Shown: positions 54,272-63,560, counted from the stretch's first letter. The stretch: 64,000 bases of DNA from Paracoccus sp. (in: a-proteobacteria) (GCF_030538695.1 NZ_JAUNTN010000008.1:59194-123193), one strand, 5' to 3'. Made by a program: numbers and translations. The notes: generated from the letters alone by a model not told the origin.

Positions 54272-55393
54272 ATGGATACGCTGAAGCGCACGCCGCTTTA
54301 TGATCTGCATGTGGAATTGGGCGGCAAGATGGTGCCTTTTGCCGGCTGGGATATGCCGGTGCAATACCCGATGGGGGTGCTGGGGGAACATCTGCATACC
54401 CGCGCCCATGCCGGGCTGTTCGATGTCAGCCATATGGGGCAGGTGATCCTGCGCGCGCCCTCGGGCCGGGCGGCAGATGCGGCGCTGGTGCTGGAAAGCC
54501 TGATCCCCGCCGATCTGGCCGGGCTGGCCGAGGGACGGCAGCGTTACGGCGTTTTTACCGATGACGAGGGCGGGGTGCTGGATGATCTGATGGTCGCCAA
54601 CAAGGGCGATCATCTGTTTCTGGTGGTGAACGCGGCCTGCGCCGATCAGGATATTGCGCATCTGCAAGGGCTTGCGGGCGTCAGCGTTCAGCCCGTGACC
54701 GACCGCGCCCTGCTGGCGCTGCAAGGGCCGGATGCGGAATCCGTGCTGGCCGCGCTGTTGCCGGATGTGGCGGCGATGCGTTTCATGGATGTGCGCAATG
54801 CCGTCTGGAACGGGGCGGAACTGTGGATCAGCCGCTCGGGCTATACCGGCGAGGACGGGTTCGAGATTTCCGTCCCCGCCGCGCAGGCTGTCGATTTCGC
54901 GCGTGCTTTGCTGGCGGATCAGCGGGTGGCCCCGATCGGTCTTGGCGCCCGCGACAGCCTGCGGCTGGAGGCCGGGATGCCGCTATACGGCCATGACATG
55001 AGCATCGACACTTCACCCGCCGAGGCGGGCGTGGGCTGGTCGATCCAGAAAATCCGCCGTCAGGGTGGTGCGCGGGCGGGGGGCTTCCCCGGTGCTGCGG
55101 CGATTCTGGCAGAACTGGCCGAAGGCCCGGCCCGCATCCGCATGGGCCTGCGCCCCGAGGGCCGCGCCCCGATCCGTGAGGGCGTGATGCTTTTCGACAC
55201 CGAGACCGGCGGGCGGCAGGTCGGCGCGGTCTGTTCCGGCGGCTTCGGCCCGACGGTCGGCGGGCCGGTGGCGATGGCCCTGCTGCCGTCGGATCTGGCG
55301 GCGGGAACAACCGTCTGGGCCGAACTGCGCGGCAAGCGCGTGCCGGTCGTGGTTTCTGACCTGCCCTTCATCACCCCATCCTATAAACGCTGA
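54272..55393 (+). CDS. gcvT: Glycine cleavage system T protein (aminomethyltransferase)
   Basis: 373 residues. It uses tetrahydrofolate to take the methylene group from the lipoyl arm of GcvH, releasing ammonia. Typical segments are PLYDLHVELGGKMVPFAGW, GLFDVSHMGQVIL, LALQGPDAESVLAALLP and SRSGYTGEDGFEIS, with GLGARDSLRLEAGMPLYGHD. The start at 54272 follows GGGGAGGG at 54257-54264. It is the first gene after the glycine riboswitch; gcvH follows 10 bp later. Confidence 0.96.
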   Translation: MDTLKRTPLYDLHVELGGKMVPFAGWDMPVQYPMGVLGEHLHTRAHAGLFDVSHMGQVILRAPSGRAADAALVLESLIPADLAGLAEGRQRYGVFTDDEGGVLDDLMVANKGDHLFLVVNAACADQDIAHLQGLAGVSVQPVTDRALLALQGPDAESVLAALLPDVAAMRFMDVRNAVWNGAELWISRSGYTGEDGFEISVPAAQAVDFARALLADQRVAPIGLGARDSLRLEAGMPLYGHDMSIDTSPAEAGVGWSIQKIRRQGGARAGGFPGAAAILAELAEGPARIRMGLRPEGRAPIREGVMLFDTETGGRQVGAVCSGGFGPTVGGPVAMALLPSDLAAGTTVWAELRGKRVPVVVSDLPFITPSYKR

Positions 55394-55403
55394 GGAGCGA
55401 CCC

Positions 55404-55763
55404 ATGCTGAAATATACCGAAGACCATGAATGGCTGCGTGCCGAGGGCGAGGAAATCGTGGTCGGCATCACCCGTCACGCCAGCGAACAGCTTGGCGATG
55501 TGGTGTTCATCGAACTGCCCGAGACCGGCCGCGAGGTCGCGGCGGGCGAGGAAATCGTGGTGATCGAATCGGTCAAGGCGGCATCCGACATCGTGGCCCC
55601 GGTGGCGGGCGTGATTACGGCGGTGAATGATGCGCTGGCGGATGCGCCGGGCGACGTGAACGCCGATCCGATGGCCGCATGGTTTTTCCGCATCAAGCCT
55701 GCGGGTGGGGTCGATCTGGACGGTTTCATGGATGAAGCGGCGTATAATGCGCTGATCGGCTGA
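55404..55763 (+). CDS. gcvH: Glycine cleavage system H protein
   Basis: 119 residues, the lipoyl carrier that shuttles the aminomethyl group between GcvP, GcvT and the lipoamide dehydrogenase. The N-terminus [20 protein letters not shown], the lipoyl-lysine segment [18 protein letters not shown] (Lys about 61), and the C-terminal [11 protein letters not shown] are standard. GAGGAG precedes the ATG. It lies between gcvT and gcvP. Confidence 0.97.
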   Translation: MLKYTEDHEWLRAEGEEIVVGITRHASEQLGDVVFIELPETGREVAAGEEIVVIESVKAASDIVAPVAGVITAVNDALADAPGDVNADPMAAWFFRIKPAGGVDLDGFMDEAAYNALIG

Positions 55764-55794
55764 TCCCGAAGGCCGGGGGTTTTCCACCCCCGGA

Positions 55795-55822
55795 CCCCCG
55801 GAGGATATTTTCAGGCAGAAGA
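55795..55822 (+). repeat. Copy E of the dispersed GGATATTT repeat
   Basis: CCCCCGGAGGATATTTTCAG at 55795-55814 is identical to the start of copy C, followed by GCAGAAGATG. It fills the end of the 70-bp gcvH-gcvP gap; its GGAGGA could serve as a ribosome-binding site only for starts just downstream, so it may instead be a transcript element. Confidence 0.7.
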
Positions 55823-55833
55823 TGCGAGGCGCG

Positions 55834-58659
55834 ATGAGCAAGTGGCAGCCGACAGACTATAACCCCGATGATTTCGCCAACCGCCGCCATATCGGTCCCA
55901 GCCCGACCGAGATGGAGGAGATGCTGGCCGCCGTCGGCGCCGAGGATCTGGATGCGCTGATCGCGCAGACCGTGCCGCAGGCGATCCGGCAGGAGCAGGC
56001 GCTGGATTGGGAACCTTTGTCCGAGGCCGGTTTGCTGGCCCGGATGCGCGAGGTGGCGGCAAAGAACCGGGTGATGACCAGCCTGATCGGGCAGGGGTAT
56101 TACGGCACCGTCACGCCCCCCGCGATCCAGCGTAATATCCTTGAGAATCCGGCGTGGTATACGGCCTACACCCCCTATCAGCCCGAAATTGCGCAGGGCC
56201 GACTGGAGGCGCTGCTGAACTATCAGACCATGGTGGCCGACCTGACCGGCCTGCCGGTCGCCAACGCCAGCCTGCTGGATGAGGCAACGGCGGCGGCCGA
56301 GGCGATGGCGATGGCGCAGCGGGTGGCGAAATCCAGGGCGCGCGGGTTTTATGTGGCCGATGACCTGCATCCGCAGACCATCGCCGTGATCGAGACCCGT
56401 GCCGCGCCCCTCGGGATTCAGGTGATCCGGGGCGGCGACTATGATCCGGCGCAGGTGTTCGGGGCGATTTTCCAATATCCCGGCACCTATGGCCATATCC
56501 GCGATTTCAGCGCCGATATTGCGGCGCTGCACGCGGCGGGGGCGGTGGTTATCGTGGCGACGGACCTGCTGGCGCTGTGTCTGCTGCGTGATCCCGGCGC
56601 GATGGGGGCCGATATTGCCGTGGGTTCCGCGCAACGTTTCGGCGTGCCGATGGGCTATGGCGGGCCGCATGCGGCCTTTATGGCCTGCCGGGACGAGATG
56701 AAGCGCGCGATGCCGGGGCGCATCGTGGGCGTCAGCATCGACGCGCGCGGCAACAAGGCTTACCGCCTGTCGTTGCAAACGCGGGAACAGCATATCCGCC
56801 GCGAAAAGGCCACGTCGAACGTCTGCACGGCGCAGGCGCTGCTGGCGGTGATGGCTTCGTTCTACGCGGTGTTTCATGGGCCGAAAGGGCTGCGGGCGAT
56901 TGCGCAGCGGGTGCATCTGAATGCTGTAACCGTGGCCAATGCGCTGCGGGCGGCGGGGGCGGATGTCGCGCCGGATGCGTTTTTCGACACGATCACCGTG
57001 CGGGTGGGCGTGGGTCAGCAGGGGATCATGGCCGCTGCCCGACACCGTGGCCTGAACCTGCGCCGGGTCGGGCGCGACCGCGTGGGGATCAGCGTGGATG
57101 AGACGACGGACGCGGGTGTGATCGCGCGGCTGCTGGATGCCTTTGGGATCACTGATCTGGCGGAACCGGCCTCCAGTTCTGCGATTCCTGATAACCTGTT
57201 GCGCGACAGTGATTATCTGACGCATCCGGTGTTCCAGATGAACCGCGCGGAATCCGAGATGATGCGCTATATGCGGCGCCTGTCCGACCGCGATCTGGCG
57301 CTGGATCGGGCGATGATCCCGCTGGGGTCCTGCACGATGAAGCTGAATGCCGCCGCCGAGATGATGCCGATTACCTGGCCCGAGTTCGGGGCGCTGCACC
57401 CGTTCGCGCCCGCCGATCAGGCGCAGGGCTATGCCGAGGTGATCGCGGATCTGACCGAAAAGCTGTGTGCGATTACCGGCTATGACGCCTTTTCCATGCA
57501 GCCCAACAGCGGCGCGCAGGGCGAATATGCCGGGCTTTTGACCATCGCCGCCTATCACCGGGCGCGGGGTGAGGATCGTGATGTCTGCCTGATCCCGGTT
57601 TCCGCGCATGGCACCAACCCGGCAAGTGCGCAGATGTGCGGGATGAAGGTCGTGGTGGTGAAATCCGCCCCCAATGGCGACATTGATCTGGAGGATTTCC
57701 GCGACAAGGCGACGCAGGCGGGCGACCGGCTGGCGGCGGTGATGATCACCTATCCCTCGACCCATGGCGTGTTCGAGGATACCGTGCGCGAGGTCTGCCA
57801 GATCACCCATGACCACGGCGGGCAGGTCTATATCGACGGCGCGAATATGAATGCGCTGGTCGGGCTGGTGCAGCCGGGCCAGATCGGTGGTGATGTCAGC
57901 CACCTGAACCTGCACAAGACCTTTGCCATCCCCCATGGCGGCGGCGGTCCGGGCATGGGGCCGATCGGGGTCAAGGCGCATCTGGCCCCCTTCCTGCCCG
58001 GCAACCCGGCCGAGGGGGGCGAGGGCGCGGTTTCGGCGGCGCCGTTTGGGTCTGCGTCTATCTTGCTGATTTCATGGGCCTATATCATGATGATGGGGGG
58101 CAAGGGGCTGACGCAGGCGACTCGGGTGGCGATTCTCAACGCCAACTATATCGCCAGCCGGTTAAGCAATGCTTACCCGATCCTGTTCATGGGCAATCGT
58201 GGCCGTGTCGCGCATGAATGTATTCTGGACACGCGGCCCTTTGCGGAACATGGCGTGACCGTTGACGATATTGCCAAGCGTTTGGTTGACAACGGTTTCC
58301 ATGCCCCGACGATGAGCTGGCCGGTGGCTGGCACGCTGATGGTGGAGCCTACGGAATCGGAAACCAAGGCCGAGATTGACCGCTTTATCACCGCGCTGCT
58401 GGCGATCCGGGCCGAGATTCAGGACGTGGCCGATGGCCGGATCGAGGCCGAGGCCAGCCCCCTGCGCCACGCCCCGCATACGGTCGAGGATCTGGTCGGT
58501 GACTGGGACCGCGCCTATAGCCGCGAGCAGGGCTGTTTTCCGCCCGGCGCGTTCCGGGTGGATAAATACTGGCCGCCGGTCGGGCGCGTGGACAACGCCT
58601 ATGGCGACCGCAACCTGATCTGCACCTGCCCGCCGCTGGAAAGCTACGCCGAGGGTTGA
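55834..58659 (+). CDS. gcvP: Glycine dehydrogenase (decarboxylating), GcvP
   Basis: 941 residues, the fused P protein (both halves). It decarboxylates glycine and transfers the aminomethyl group to GcvH. It opens [20 protein letters not shown]; the first half has the [20 protein letters not shown] region, and the second half carries the PLP lysine in [19 protein letters not shown] with [17 protein letters not shown] before it. ATG 55834 is preferred to the in-frame ATG 55822 because homologues begin MS--PTDY. It is last of gcvT-gcvH-gcvP. Confidence 0.96.
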   Translation: MSKWQPTDYNPDDFANRRHIGPSPTEMEEMLAAVGAEDLDALIAQTVPQAIRQEQALDWEPLSEAGLLARMREVAAKNRVMTSLIGQGYYGTVTPPAIQRNILENPAWYTAYTPYQPEIAQGRLEALLNYQTMVADLTGLPVANASLLDEATAAAEAMAMAQRVAKSRARGFYVADDLHPQTIAVIETRAAPLGIQVIRGGDYDPAQVFGAIFQYPGTYGHIRDFSADIAALHAAGAVVIVATDLLALCLLRDPGAMGADIAVGSAQRFGVPMGYGGPHAAFMACRDEMKRAMPGRIVGVSIDARGNKAYRLSLQTREQHIRREKATSNVCTAQALLAVMASFYAVFHGPKGLRAIAQRVHLNAVTVANALRAAGADVAPDAFFDTITVRVGVGQQGIMAAARHRGLNLRRVGRDRVGISVDETTDAGVIARLLDAFGITDLAEPASSSAIPDNLLRDSDYLTHPVFQMNRAESEMMRYMRRLSDRDLALDRAMIPLGSCTMKLNAAAEMMPITWPEFGALHPFAPADQAQGYAEVIADLTEKLCAITGYDAFSMQPNSGAQGEYAGLLTIAAYHRARGEDRDVCLIPVSAHGTNPASAQMCGMKVVVVKSAPNGDIDLEDFRDKATQAGDRLAAVMITYPSTHGVFEDTVREVCQITHDHGGQVYIDGANMNALVGLVQPGQIGGDVSHLNLHKTFAIPHGGGGPGMGPIGVKAHLAPFLPGNPAEGGEGAVSAAPFGSASILLISWAYIMMMGGKGLTQATRVAILNANYIASRLSNAYPILFMGNRGRVAHECILDTRPFAEHGVTVDDIAKRLVDNGFHAPTMSWPVAGTLMVEPTESETKAEIDRFITALLAIRAEIQDVADGRIEAEASPLRHAPHTVEDLVGDWDRAYSREQGCFPPGAFRVDKYWPPVGRVDNAYGDRNLICTCPPLESYAEG

Positions 58660-58671
58660 TAACGCGCAGGC

Positions 58672-58709
58672 CGGGCCTCATATCCCTGACAGTGAATATA
58701 TGAGGCCCG
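58672..58709 (+). promoter_or_regulatory. 12-bp perfect hairpin covering the trxC ribosome-binding site
   Basis: CGGGCCTCATAT at 58672-58683 is fully complementary to ATATGAGGCCCG at 58698-58709, with a 14-nt loop. The GAGG ribosome-binding site (58702-58705) is inside the stem and the trxC ATG (58712) lies just after it. It could be a gcvP terminator without a T-run, or an RNA structure that controls trxC translation. Confidence 0.6.
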
Positions 58710-58711
58710 CC

Positions 58712-59155
58712 ATGAGCAATCTGAAACTGACCTGTCTGGATTGTGCGCAGGTGAACCGCGTGCCTGCGGATCGTGTGGCGCAGGCGAAATGCGGCACGTG
58801 CGGGGCGGCGCTGTTGCCGACCAAGCCGCGTGCGGTTGATTTGTCAGTGTTGGAAAAAGCGACCCGGAACGATGATCTGCCGCTGCTGGTGGATTTCTGG
58901 GCACCGTGGTGCGGTCCCTGCCGCGCGATGGCGCCCGAGTTTGAAAAGGCTGCCAGCCTGCTGAAAGGCCGGGTGCGACTGGCCAAGATCGACACGCAAA
59001 GCCACCCCGATTCGACCGTGCGGTTCAATATCCGGGGCATCCCGGCCTTTATCCTGTTTCGGGATGGCCGCGAACGGGCGCGGCTGGCTGGTGCGCGCCC
59101 TGCGCAGGCGCTCGTGGATTGGGTGGGGCAAAACGACCCGCGTAAACCCGCTTGA
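58712..59155 (+). CDS. trxC: Thioredoxin 2 (zinc-binding TrxC type)
   Basis: 147 residues. The N-terminal zinc ribbon LTCLDCAQVNRV...KCGTCGAALL (Cys pairs near 8/11 and 30/33) precedes a thioredoxin domain with LVDFWAPWCGPCRAMAPEF and the cis-Pro segment FNIRGIPAFILF. It reduces disulfides in the cytoplasm, often under oxidative stress. The start at 58712 is favoured over ATG 58700 by GAGG spacing and by the family N-terminus. Its ribosome-binding site is inside a perfect hairpin, and its TGA lies inside the -35 box of the tRNA promoter. Confidence 0.94.
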   Translation: MSNLKLTCLDCAQVNRVPADRVAQAKCGTCGAALLPTKPRAVDLSVLEKATRNDDLPLLVDFWAPWCGPCRAMAPEFEKAASLLKGRVRLAKIDTQSHPDSTVRFNIRGIPAFILFRDGRERARLAGARPAQALVDWVGQNDPRKPA

Positions 59156-59182
59156 CATCTGGCCGTGACAGGTCCAGATAAT
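59152..59182 (+). promoter_or_regulatory. Promoter of tRNA-Ala
   Basis: TTGACA at 59152-59157 is a perfect -35, and GATAAT at 59177-59182 is one mismatch from the -10, spaced 19 bp. The trxC stop codon TGA (59153-59155) lies inside this -35. The tRNA begins 8 bp after the -10. Confidence 0.65.
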
Positions 59183-59190
59183 CCGCCGAT

Positions 59191-59266
59191 GGGGCCGTAG
59201 CTCAGTTGGTAGAGCGCGTCGTTCGCAATGACGAGGCCAGGGGTTCGATTCCCCTCGGCTCCACCA
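59191..59266 (+). tRNA. tRNA-Ala (anticodon CGC)
   Basis: A 76-nt cloverleaf. The acceptor stem is GGGGCCG/CGGCTCC with the G3:U70 pair that identifies alanine tRNAs, and the CCA end is encoded. The D arm is GCTC-AGTTGGTA-GAGC, the anticodon loop TTCGCAA gives anticodon CGC (codon GCG), and the T arm has GGTTCGATTCC. Confidence 0.97.
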
Positions 59267-59342
59267 GATTTCCTGTTTTGCGTGTTGCTGAATAGCGGGT
59301 GGTGGGGCTTTATGCCTTTGCTATGCCAAAGGGAAAATGCCT

Positions 59343-60422
59343 ATGGACCTGATCTATCTGTCGCCGGTGCCGTGGGACAGCTTTGCGCAGCGCCCGCATA
59401 AGTTTGTGCAGTGGTTCCAGCGCCGCCACGGCGGGCGGGTGTTTTGGGTGCAGCCCTATCCGACGCGGCTGCCGCAGATCAGTGATTTTCGCCGCCTGAC
59501 CGGGCCGGGCGACCGGGTGCCTGCGCCGCGGCCTGATTGGCTGGTGCTGCTGTCGCCGCGTGCTTTGCCGGTCGAGCCGCTGCCCGGTTCGGGTCTGGTA
59601 AACGGCCGGTTGTGGCGTGGGGTGTTGGATCGGCTGCGTGGCTTGGCGCAAAGTGACGCGATGCTGGTGATCGGGAAGCCCTCGGTTCTGGCGGCGCAGC
59701 TGCGGGCGATGCTGCCGGATTTGCCCTGCGTCTATGATGCGATGGACGATTTTCCGGTGTTTTACCGTGGCTTTTCGCGCCGGATGATGAGGCGGCGGGA
59801 ACAGACGGTGGCTGCGGCGGCGGATGTGATTATGGCCAGCAGCACCCGCTTGGCGCAGGCGTGGCGGATGCGGCATGGCGATGTGCGGCTGGTGCCGAAC
59901 GGGCTGGACTGGTCCGCGATGACAGGGCTGCCGCAGATCGCGCCGGGGACGCGCCCCGTGATCGGCTATCTGGGGACGTTGGCTGCGTGGTTTGATTGGG
60001 CCAGCCTGACCGCGCTGGCCGAGGCAGCCCCACAGGCCGAGTTCCGCCTGATCGGGCCGGTATTCCAGCCCGCACCCGGTCCCTTGCCCGGCAATGTCAC
60101 ATTGCACCCGCCTTGCCCGCATGACCGCGCCATGGCTGAGATGGCGCGTTTCGACATCGGGCTGATCCCGTTCCTGCTGAACCCGCTGACGGCTTCGGTC
60201 GATCCGATCAAATATTACGAATACCGGGCGCTGCGGATTCCGGTGATCTCGACGGCGTTCGGAGAGATGGCTTTGCGCGGCGATGCTCCCGGCGTTTATC
60301 TGCTGGGCGATCCGGTGCAAGTGCTGGCGCAGGCGATGGCGCAGATCGGGCCGCGCCAGCCCGACCAGGATTTCGGGCAGGAAAACGACTGGGATGCACG
60401 GTTTGATGCGGCGGGGCTTTAG
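59343..60422 (+). CDS. Glycosyltransferase (GT4-like)
   Basis: 359 residues. The N-terminal half starts MDLIYLSPVPWDSFAQRPHK, and the C-terminal half has GYLGTLAAWFDWASLTALA, FRLIGPVFQPAPG and the nucleotide-sugar-binding pattern IPFLLNPLTASVDPIKYYEY with the Glu of the EX7E motif region. This resembles group-1/GT4 glycosyltransferases for surface polysaccharides. The donor and acceptor are unknown. AAGGG lies about nine bases before ATG 59343; ATG 59337 is in frame but too close to it. It lies after tRNA-Ala and converges on the MFS gene (4-bp stop overlap). Confidence 0.82.
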   Translation: MDLIYLSPVPWDSFAQRPHKFVQWFQRRHGGRVFWVQPYPTRLPQISDFRRLTGPGDRVPAPRPDWLVLLSPRALPVEPLPGSGLVNGRLWRGVLDRLRGLAQSDAMLVIGKPSVLAAQLRAMLPDLPCVYDAMDDFPVFYRGFSRRMMRRREQTVAAAADVIMASSTRLAQAWRMRHGDVRLVPNGLDWSAMTGLPQIAPGTRPVIGYLGTLAAWFDWASLTALAEAAPQAEFRLIGPVFQPAPGPLPGNVTLHPPCPHDRAMAEMARFDIGLIPFLLNPLTASVDPIKYYEYRALRIPVISTAFGEMALRGDAPGVYLLGDPVQVLAQAMAQIGPRQPDQDFGQENDWDARFDAAGL

Positions 60423-61660
60423 GCCGCAGCCGCACCAACGCGGGGTTCACGGATCGGCAGGTGGATAATGGCGGAAAACGCCCCGACGCCCACGCCGACC
60501 CACCAGACCAGTGTATAGTCGCCGTAAATGTCATAGAGTTTGCCGCCCAGCCAGACGCCAAGAAACCCGCCGATCTGGTGCGACAGGAACACGAAGCCGT
60601 AAAGCGTCCCCATATAGCGCAGCCCGTAAAGCTGCGCCACCAGCCCCGAGGTCAGCGGCACCGTCGCCAGCCACAAGGCCCCCATGGCCCCGGAAAACAG
60701 CAATACGGTTGCAGGGGTAATCGGGTTCAGAATAAAGGCCGCCGCGACCACGGTGCGCAGCGTGTATATCCCGGCCAGAAGGTATTTCTTGGTATGCCGC
60801 TTGCCCAGCCAGCCTGCCAGAATCGTGCCGCCGATATTGGCCACGCCGATAACCGCAATTGCAATTGCCCCAAGCGCCGATGTCGTGGTGATGCCAAGTC
60901 CGGCCAGAATACCGCTTGGGTCAATCGGGCCGCAAACCTCTGTCACCATTGCGGGGAAATGCGCGGTGATGAAAGCCAGTTGATAGCCGCAAGAGAAAAA
61001 TCCAAGGAAAATCATAATATAACTTGGGTCGGAAAAGGCGCGGCGCAGCACTGCACCCATCGGCTCATCGTTCACGGCAGCGCCCGCGCCGGGTTTACGA
61101 TCATCCAGAAGCGGCAGAAAGGCCATCGCCGCGAGGATTGTTGCCGCGAAAATCATGAACACGGTTTGCCAGGGGAACCAGCCCATCAACAGTTCGGCCA
61201 CGGGGGCGCCGATAACCTGACCGGCCGACCCTGCGGCGGTGGTAATGCCAAGCACAAGGCTGCGGTTTTCATCGCTGGCGGCGCGGCCGACGACCGCCAG
61301 AATGACCCCGAACCCGGTGCCCGCGATGCCAAAACCAACAATGATTTCAGTAAGCTGCTGGCCAAGTGGCGAGGTTGCCATTGCCGCCATCACCAGCCCC
61401 GCCGCATACATGACCGCGCCCAACAGGATCGCCAGCCGGTCGCCCCATTTCTCCGCGATCATACCGAAAAGCGGCTGGCCGATCCCCCATGCGAGGTTCT
61501 GAATGGCGATGGCCAGCGAAAACTCGGCCCGCGGCCAGTTGAACTCATTGGCAATCGGGATCTGGAACACGCCAAAGCTGGCACGGATGGCAAAGCCGAT
61601 CAGCAGGATCATGGCGCTGCCGATCAGAACCGGGGTGAACAGGTTGGCGCGTTGGGTCAT
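60419..61660 (-). CDS. MFS transporter
   Basis: 413 residues with twelve predicted membrane helices. The first segment FTPVLIGSAMILLIGFAIR is followed by IRASFGVFQIPIANEFNWPR, the MFS A-loop equivalent MIAEKWGDRLAIL, and a second-half loop LAGWLGKRHTKKYLL. It resembles oxalate/formate antiporter-like or monocarboxylate MFS carriers, but the substrate is not known. The start at 61660 is taken as the first Met before the hydrophobic stretch; the frame is open upstream to 61759 without a site. It is divergent from the GST gene at 61758. Confidence 0.87.
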   Translation of the reverse strand: MTQRANLFTPVLIGSAMILLIGFAIRASFGVFQIPIANEFNWPRAEFSLAIAIQNLAWGIGQPLFGMIAEKWGDRLAILLGAVMYAAGLVMAAMATSPLGQQLTEIIVGFGIAGTGFGVILAVVGRAASDENRSLVLGITTAAGSAGQVIGAPVAELLMGWFPWQTVFMIFAATILAAMAFLPLLDDRKPGAGAAVNDEPMGAVLRRAFSDPSYIMIFLGFFSCGYQLAFITAHFPAMVTEVCGPIDPSGILAGLGITTTSALGAIAIAVIGVANIGGTILAGWLGKRHTKKYLLAGIYTLRTVVAAAFILNPITPATVLLFSGAMGALWLATVPLTSGLVAQLYGLRYMGTLYGFVFLSHQIGGFLGVWLGGKLYDIYGDYTLVWWVGVGVGAFSAIIHLPIREPRVGAAAA

Positions 61661-61757
61661 GGCGGGCCTTGCGAAAATGCGTTCGGTCAGAAGGCACCTG
61701 CTGCGACAGATTGTCAATCTGCCGCCTTTGATTATCCTGCCGGAAAAGGAGGAGGTC

Positions 61758-62354
61758 ATGTATCAACTGATCGGAACGACAGAGACCCGCGCCTTGCGGG
61801 TGATCTGGATGCTGGAAGAATTGGGCCAGCCCTATAATCATATTCCGGCCGCGCCTTGGTCCGAAGGGGTGGTCGCCTTTAATCCGGCGGGCAAGGTTCC
61901 GGTGCTGATCGTTGATGGCACGCCGGTGACGGATTCGACCGCGATCCTGACCTATCTGGCGGATCGCCACGGGGCGCTGACCCATGTGGCAGGGACGCTG
62001 GACCGGGCGCGCCAGGACAGCTTGACGCAATTCCTGCTGGATGAGTTTGATGCGAATATCTGGACCGCCGCCCGCCACACATTTATTTTGCCTAAAGATT
62101 TACGCATGGCCGGGATTAAAAACACCCTGCGGTGGGAGTTTGAGCGCAGCCAGCACACTCTGGTTCACCGGATGGGCGAAGGGCCGTTCTTGATGGGTGA
62201 TAAAATGACGGTGCCAGATATTATTCTGACGCATTGTCTGGATTGGGCTTTGCGGGCGCGGTTTCCAATTGTGGAACAGCGGCTGAGCGAATATCTGGAT
62301 CATATGCGAAAACGGCCCGCCTTTCAGCGGGCCATTGGCGGCGGTGTCAGTTGA
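61758..62354 (+). CDS. Glutathione S-transferase family protein
   Basis: 198 residues. The thioredoxin-like N-domain (MYQLIGTTETRALRVIWMLE; FNPAGKVPVLIVDGTPVTDS with the cis-Pro and Ser of the glutathione site) is followed by an all-helical C-domain with FLMGDKMTVPDIILTHCLDW. It may conjugate or reduce electrophiles using glutathione; the substrate is unknown. A strong AAGGAGGAGG site precedes ATG 61758. It is divergent from the MFS gene, and its stop overlaps the convergent unknown gene by 8 bp. Confidence 0.9.
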   Translation: MYQLIGTTETRALRVIWMLEELGQPYNHIPAAPWSEGVVAFNPAGKVPVLIVDGTPVTDSTAILTYLADRHGALTHVAGTLDRARQDSLTQFLLDEFDANIWTAARHTFILPKDLRMAGIKNTLRWEFERSQHTLVHRMGEGPFLMGDKMTVPDIILTHCLDWALRARFPIVEQRLSEYLDHMRKRPAFQRAIGGGVS

Positions 62355-63315
62355 GCCTTGATAGCCGCCGTTCTTCGCGGGCTTTGTTGTATTCTGCCAA
62401 TGCCGATTCTTTGTCGGCCTGACGGATAAGCGCGTTGTGCAATGCCGGGATGCCATCGTCGATGTTCTGGTCATTGTATTCCTTGGCGGAATAGGCCGTG
62501 CCATTGGCATCATAAAAGGTCATGGTCCCGTCTGCCGCGACATCAAGGATCTTTCCGTATTGGGCCGTTGCAACGCTGAAACCCTGAAAATCACCGTCAT
62601 AGGCGGGTAGCGTAACGGATCGGGAGTCAAATCCGAAATATTGGGCAAGAGATGCTGCTGCACCCTCCATTGTTTTCATGCTGTGGATCATCGAGGATGT
62701 TCCCATGCTGTAGGATTTGCGAAACTCATCAGGGTTTTCCGAGACCTGACCATTTTTTGTCAGTCCGTAAAGCTGTCCCGAGGAATCCAGAAGCGTATCC
62801 CGATTCGCCTGAATAGTGGCGGCATCTTTTGCAACCATTTTTCCGTAATCGGCAAGACGTTCTGCAAAATGATAGGCCGTTGCCATCGCATCTTGACGGG
62901 TCAGAAACGTGACCTCAGATTTTGGGGCGTCCTGACGCAGATATGTGCGCCATGAGCTTTCAAATATTCCGGTGAATTTCATGCGAATGTCTTGGTAATA
63001 GTCGTTCTGACTGCGAATGGCTGCCGCATGGCGCTCTTTATCAAGAGGGCTTATGGTGCCGTTTGCAAGACCCTCATAAGTTTCTTGAATACGCTGCAGA
63101 GCTGAGGCGGCCTGTTTCATCCGCAGTTTATGTGCAGCGGTTTCTCGACGACTGTTGCCAAAACTGTAAGATACTCTCCCATTACTGTCTATTGTGATAT
63201 TCAGACCATCGCTTACCTTGTGAAATATAGTGATGGCTTCTCCGTTGTCGTTGTATATTTTGGTCATCACGTCGGTGCCGTTGTTGGACCGAATCGATAA
63301 GTATCCACTTTGCAT
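62347..63315 (-). CDS. Unrecognised protein, probable main part of an interrupted gene
   Basis: 322 residues, no family recognised. No signal peptide or membrane segment is visible. The middle is helical and charged (about 60-200) and the end is coiled (ALAEYNKAREERRLSRLN). Base composition is lower in GC than the flanking genes, suggesting transfer. The ATG at 63315 has no ribosome-binding site. In the same frame upstream there is a TAA (63330-63328), four codons, and then a 35-codon open frame with a good site, so this may be the larger part of a gene interrupted by one stop. It overlaps the GST end by 8 bp. Confidence 0.65.
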   Translation of the reverse strand: MQSGYLSIRSNNGTDVMTKIYNDNGEAITIFHKVSDGLNITIDSNGRVSYSFGNSRRETAAHKLRMKQAASALQRIQETYEGLANGTISPLDKERHAAAIRSQNDYYQDIRMKFTGIFESSWRTYLRQDAPKSEVTFLTRQDAMATAYHFAERLADYGKMVAKDAATIQANRDTLLDSSGQLYGLTKNGQVSENPDEFRKSYSMGTSSMIHSMKTMEGAAASLAQYFGFDSRSVTLPAYDGDFQGFSVATAQYGKILDVAADGTMTFYDANGTAYSAKEYNDQNIDDGIPALHNALIRQADKESALAEYNKAREERRLSRLN

Positions 63316-63327
63316 GGGGGCGTTCGG

Positions 63328-63435
63328 TTACGCGGAATGCTCTGCTGCTATGTTTTGGATTCCCGCACCTGGTAGGGTGTCTGCTTTGCGGTTTGTCAGC
63401 AAGTGTAGGGCCGTTGTTGCCGAGGTGATGTGCAT
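63328..63435 (-). pseudogene. 35-codon in-frame 5' segment of the unknown gene, ended by TAA
   Basis: ATG at 63435 has GGGAGAG at the usual distance upstream. It reads MHITSATTALHLLTNR..., 35 codons, then TAA at 63330-63328. The frame is the same as the 322-residue protein, resuming after four sense codons. Either the full gene has a nonsense mutation (or sequencing error), or this is a short leader peptide coupled to the next start. Confidence 0.5.
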
Positions 63436-63560
63436 GATGTTCTCTCCCGTTGATGTTTGATTGTGGTGATCAGCATAGCACACGCAGAAGGTGATTGACA
63501 GGTGCGTCAACACATGCTTGAGTGGTTTTTAGTTAAAATTTTATCTAAATGGAGGATGCT
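63436..63560. promoter_or_regulatory. AT-rich divergent region between interrupted gene and RTX gene
   Basis: 125 bp. It has an exact inverted repeat TTGAC-N6-GTCAA at 63495-63510, which also contains a perfect TTGACA -35-like hexamer. A TAAAAT box lies at 63534-63539 but not at the usual spacing from it. The GGAGG ribosome-binding site of the plus-strand gene is at 63551-63555. Confidence 0.4.

Noticed and set aside
55726-57981. Minus-strand open frame of about 750 codons opposite gcvP
   Set aside because: It is His/Arg-rich without motifs and crosses gcvH; it is a shadow frame.
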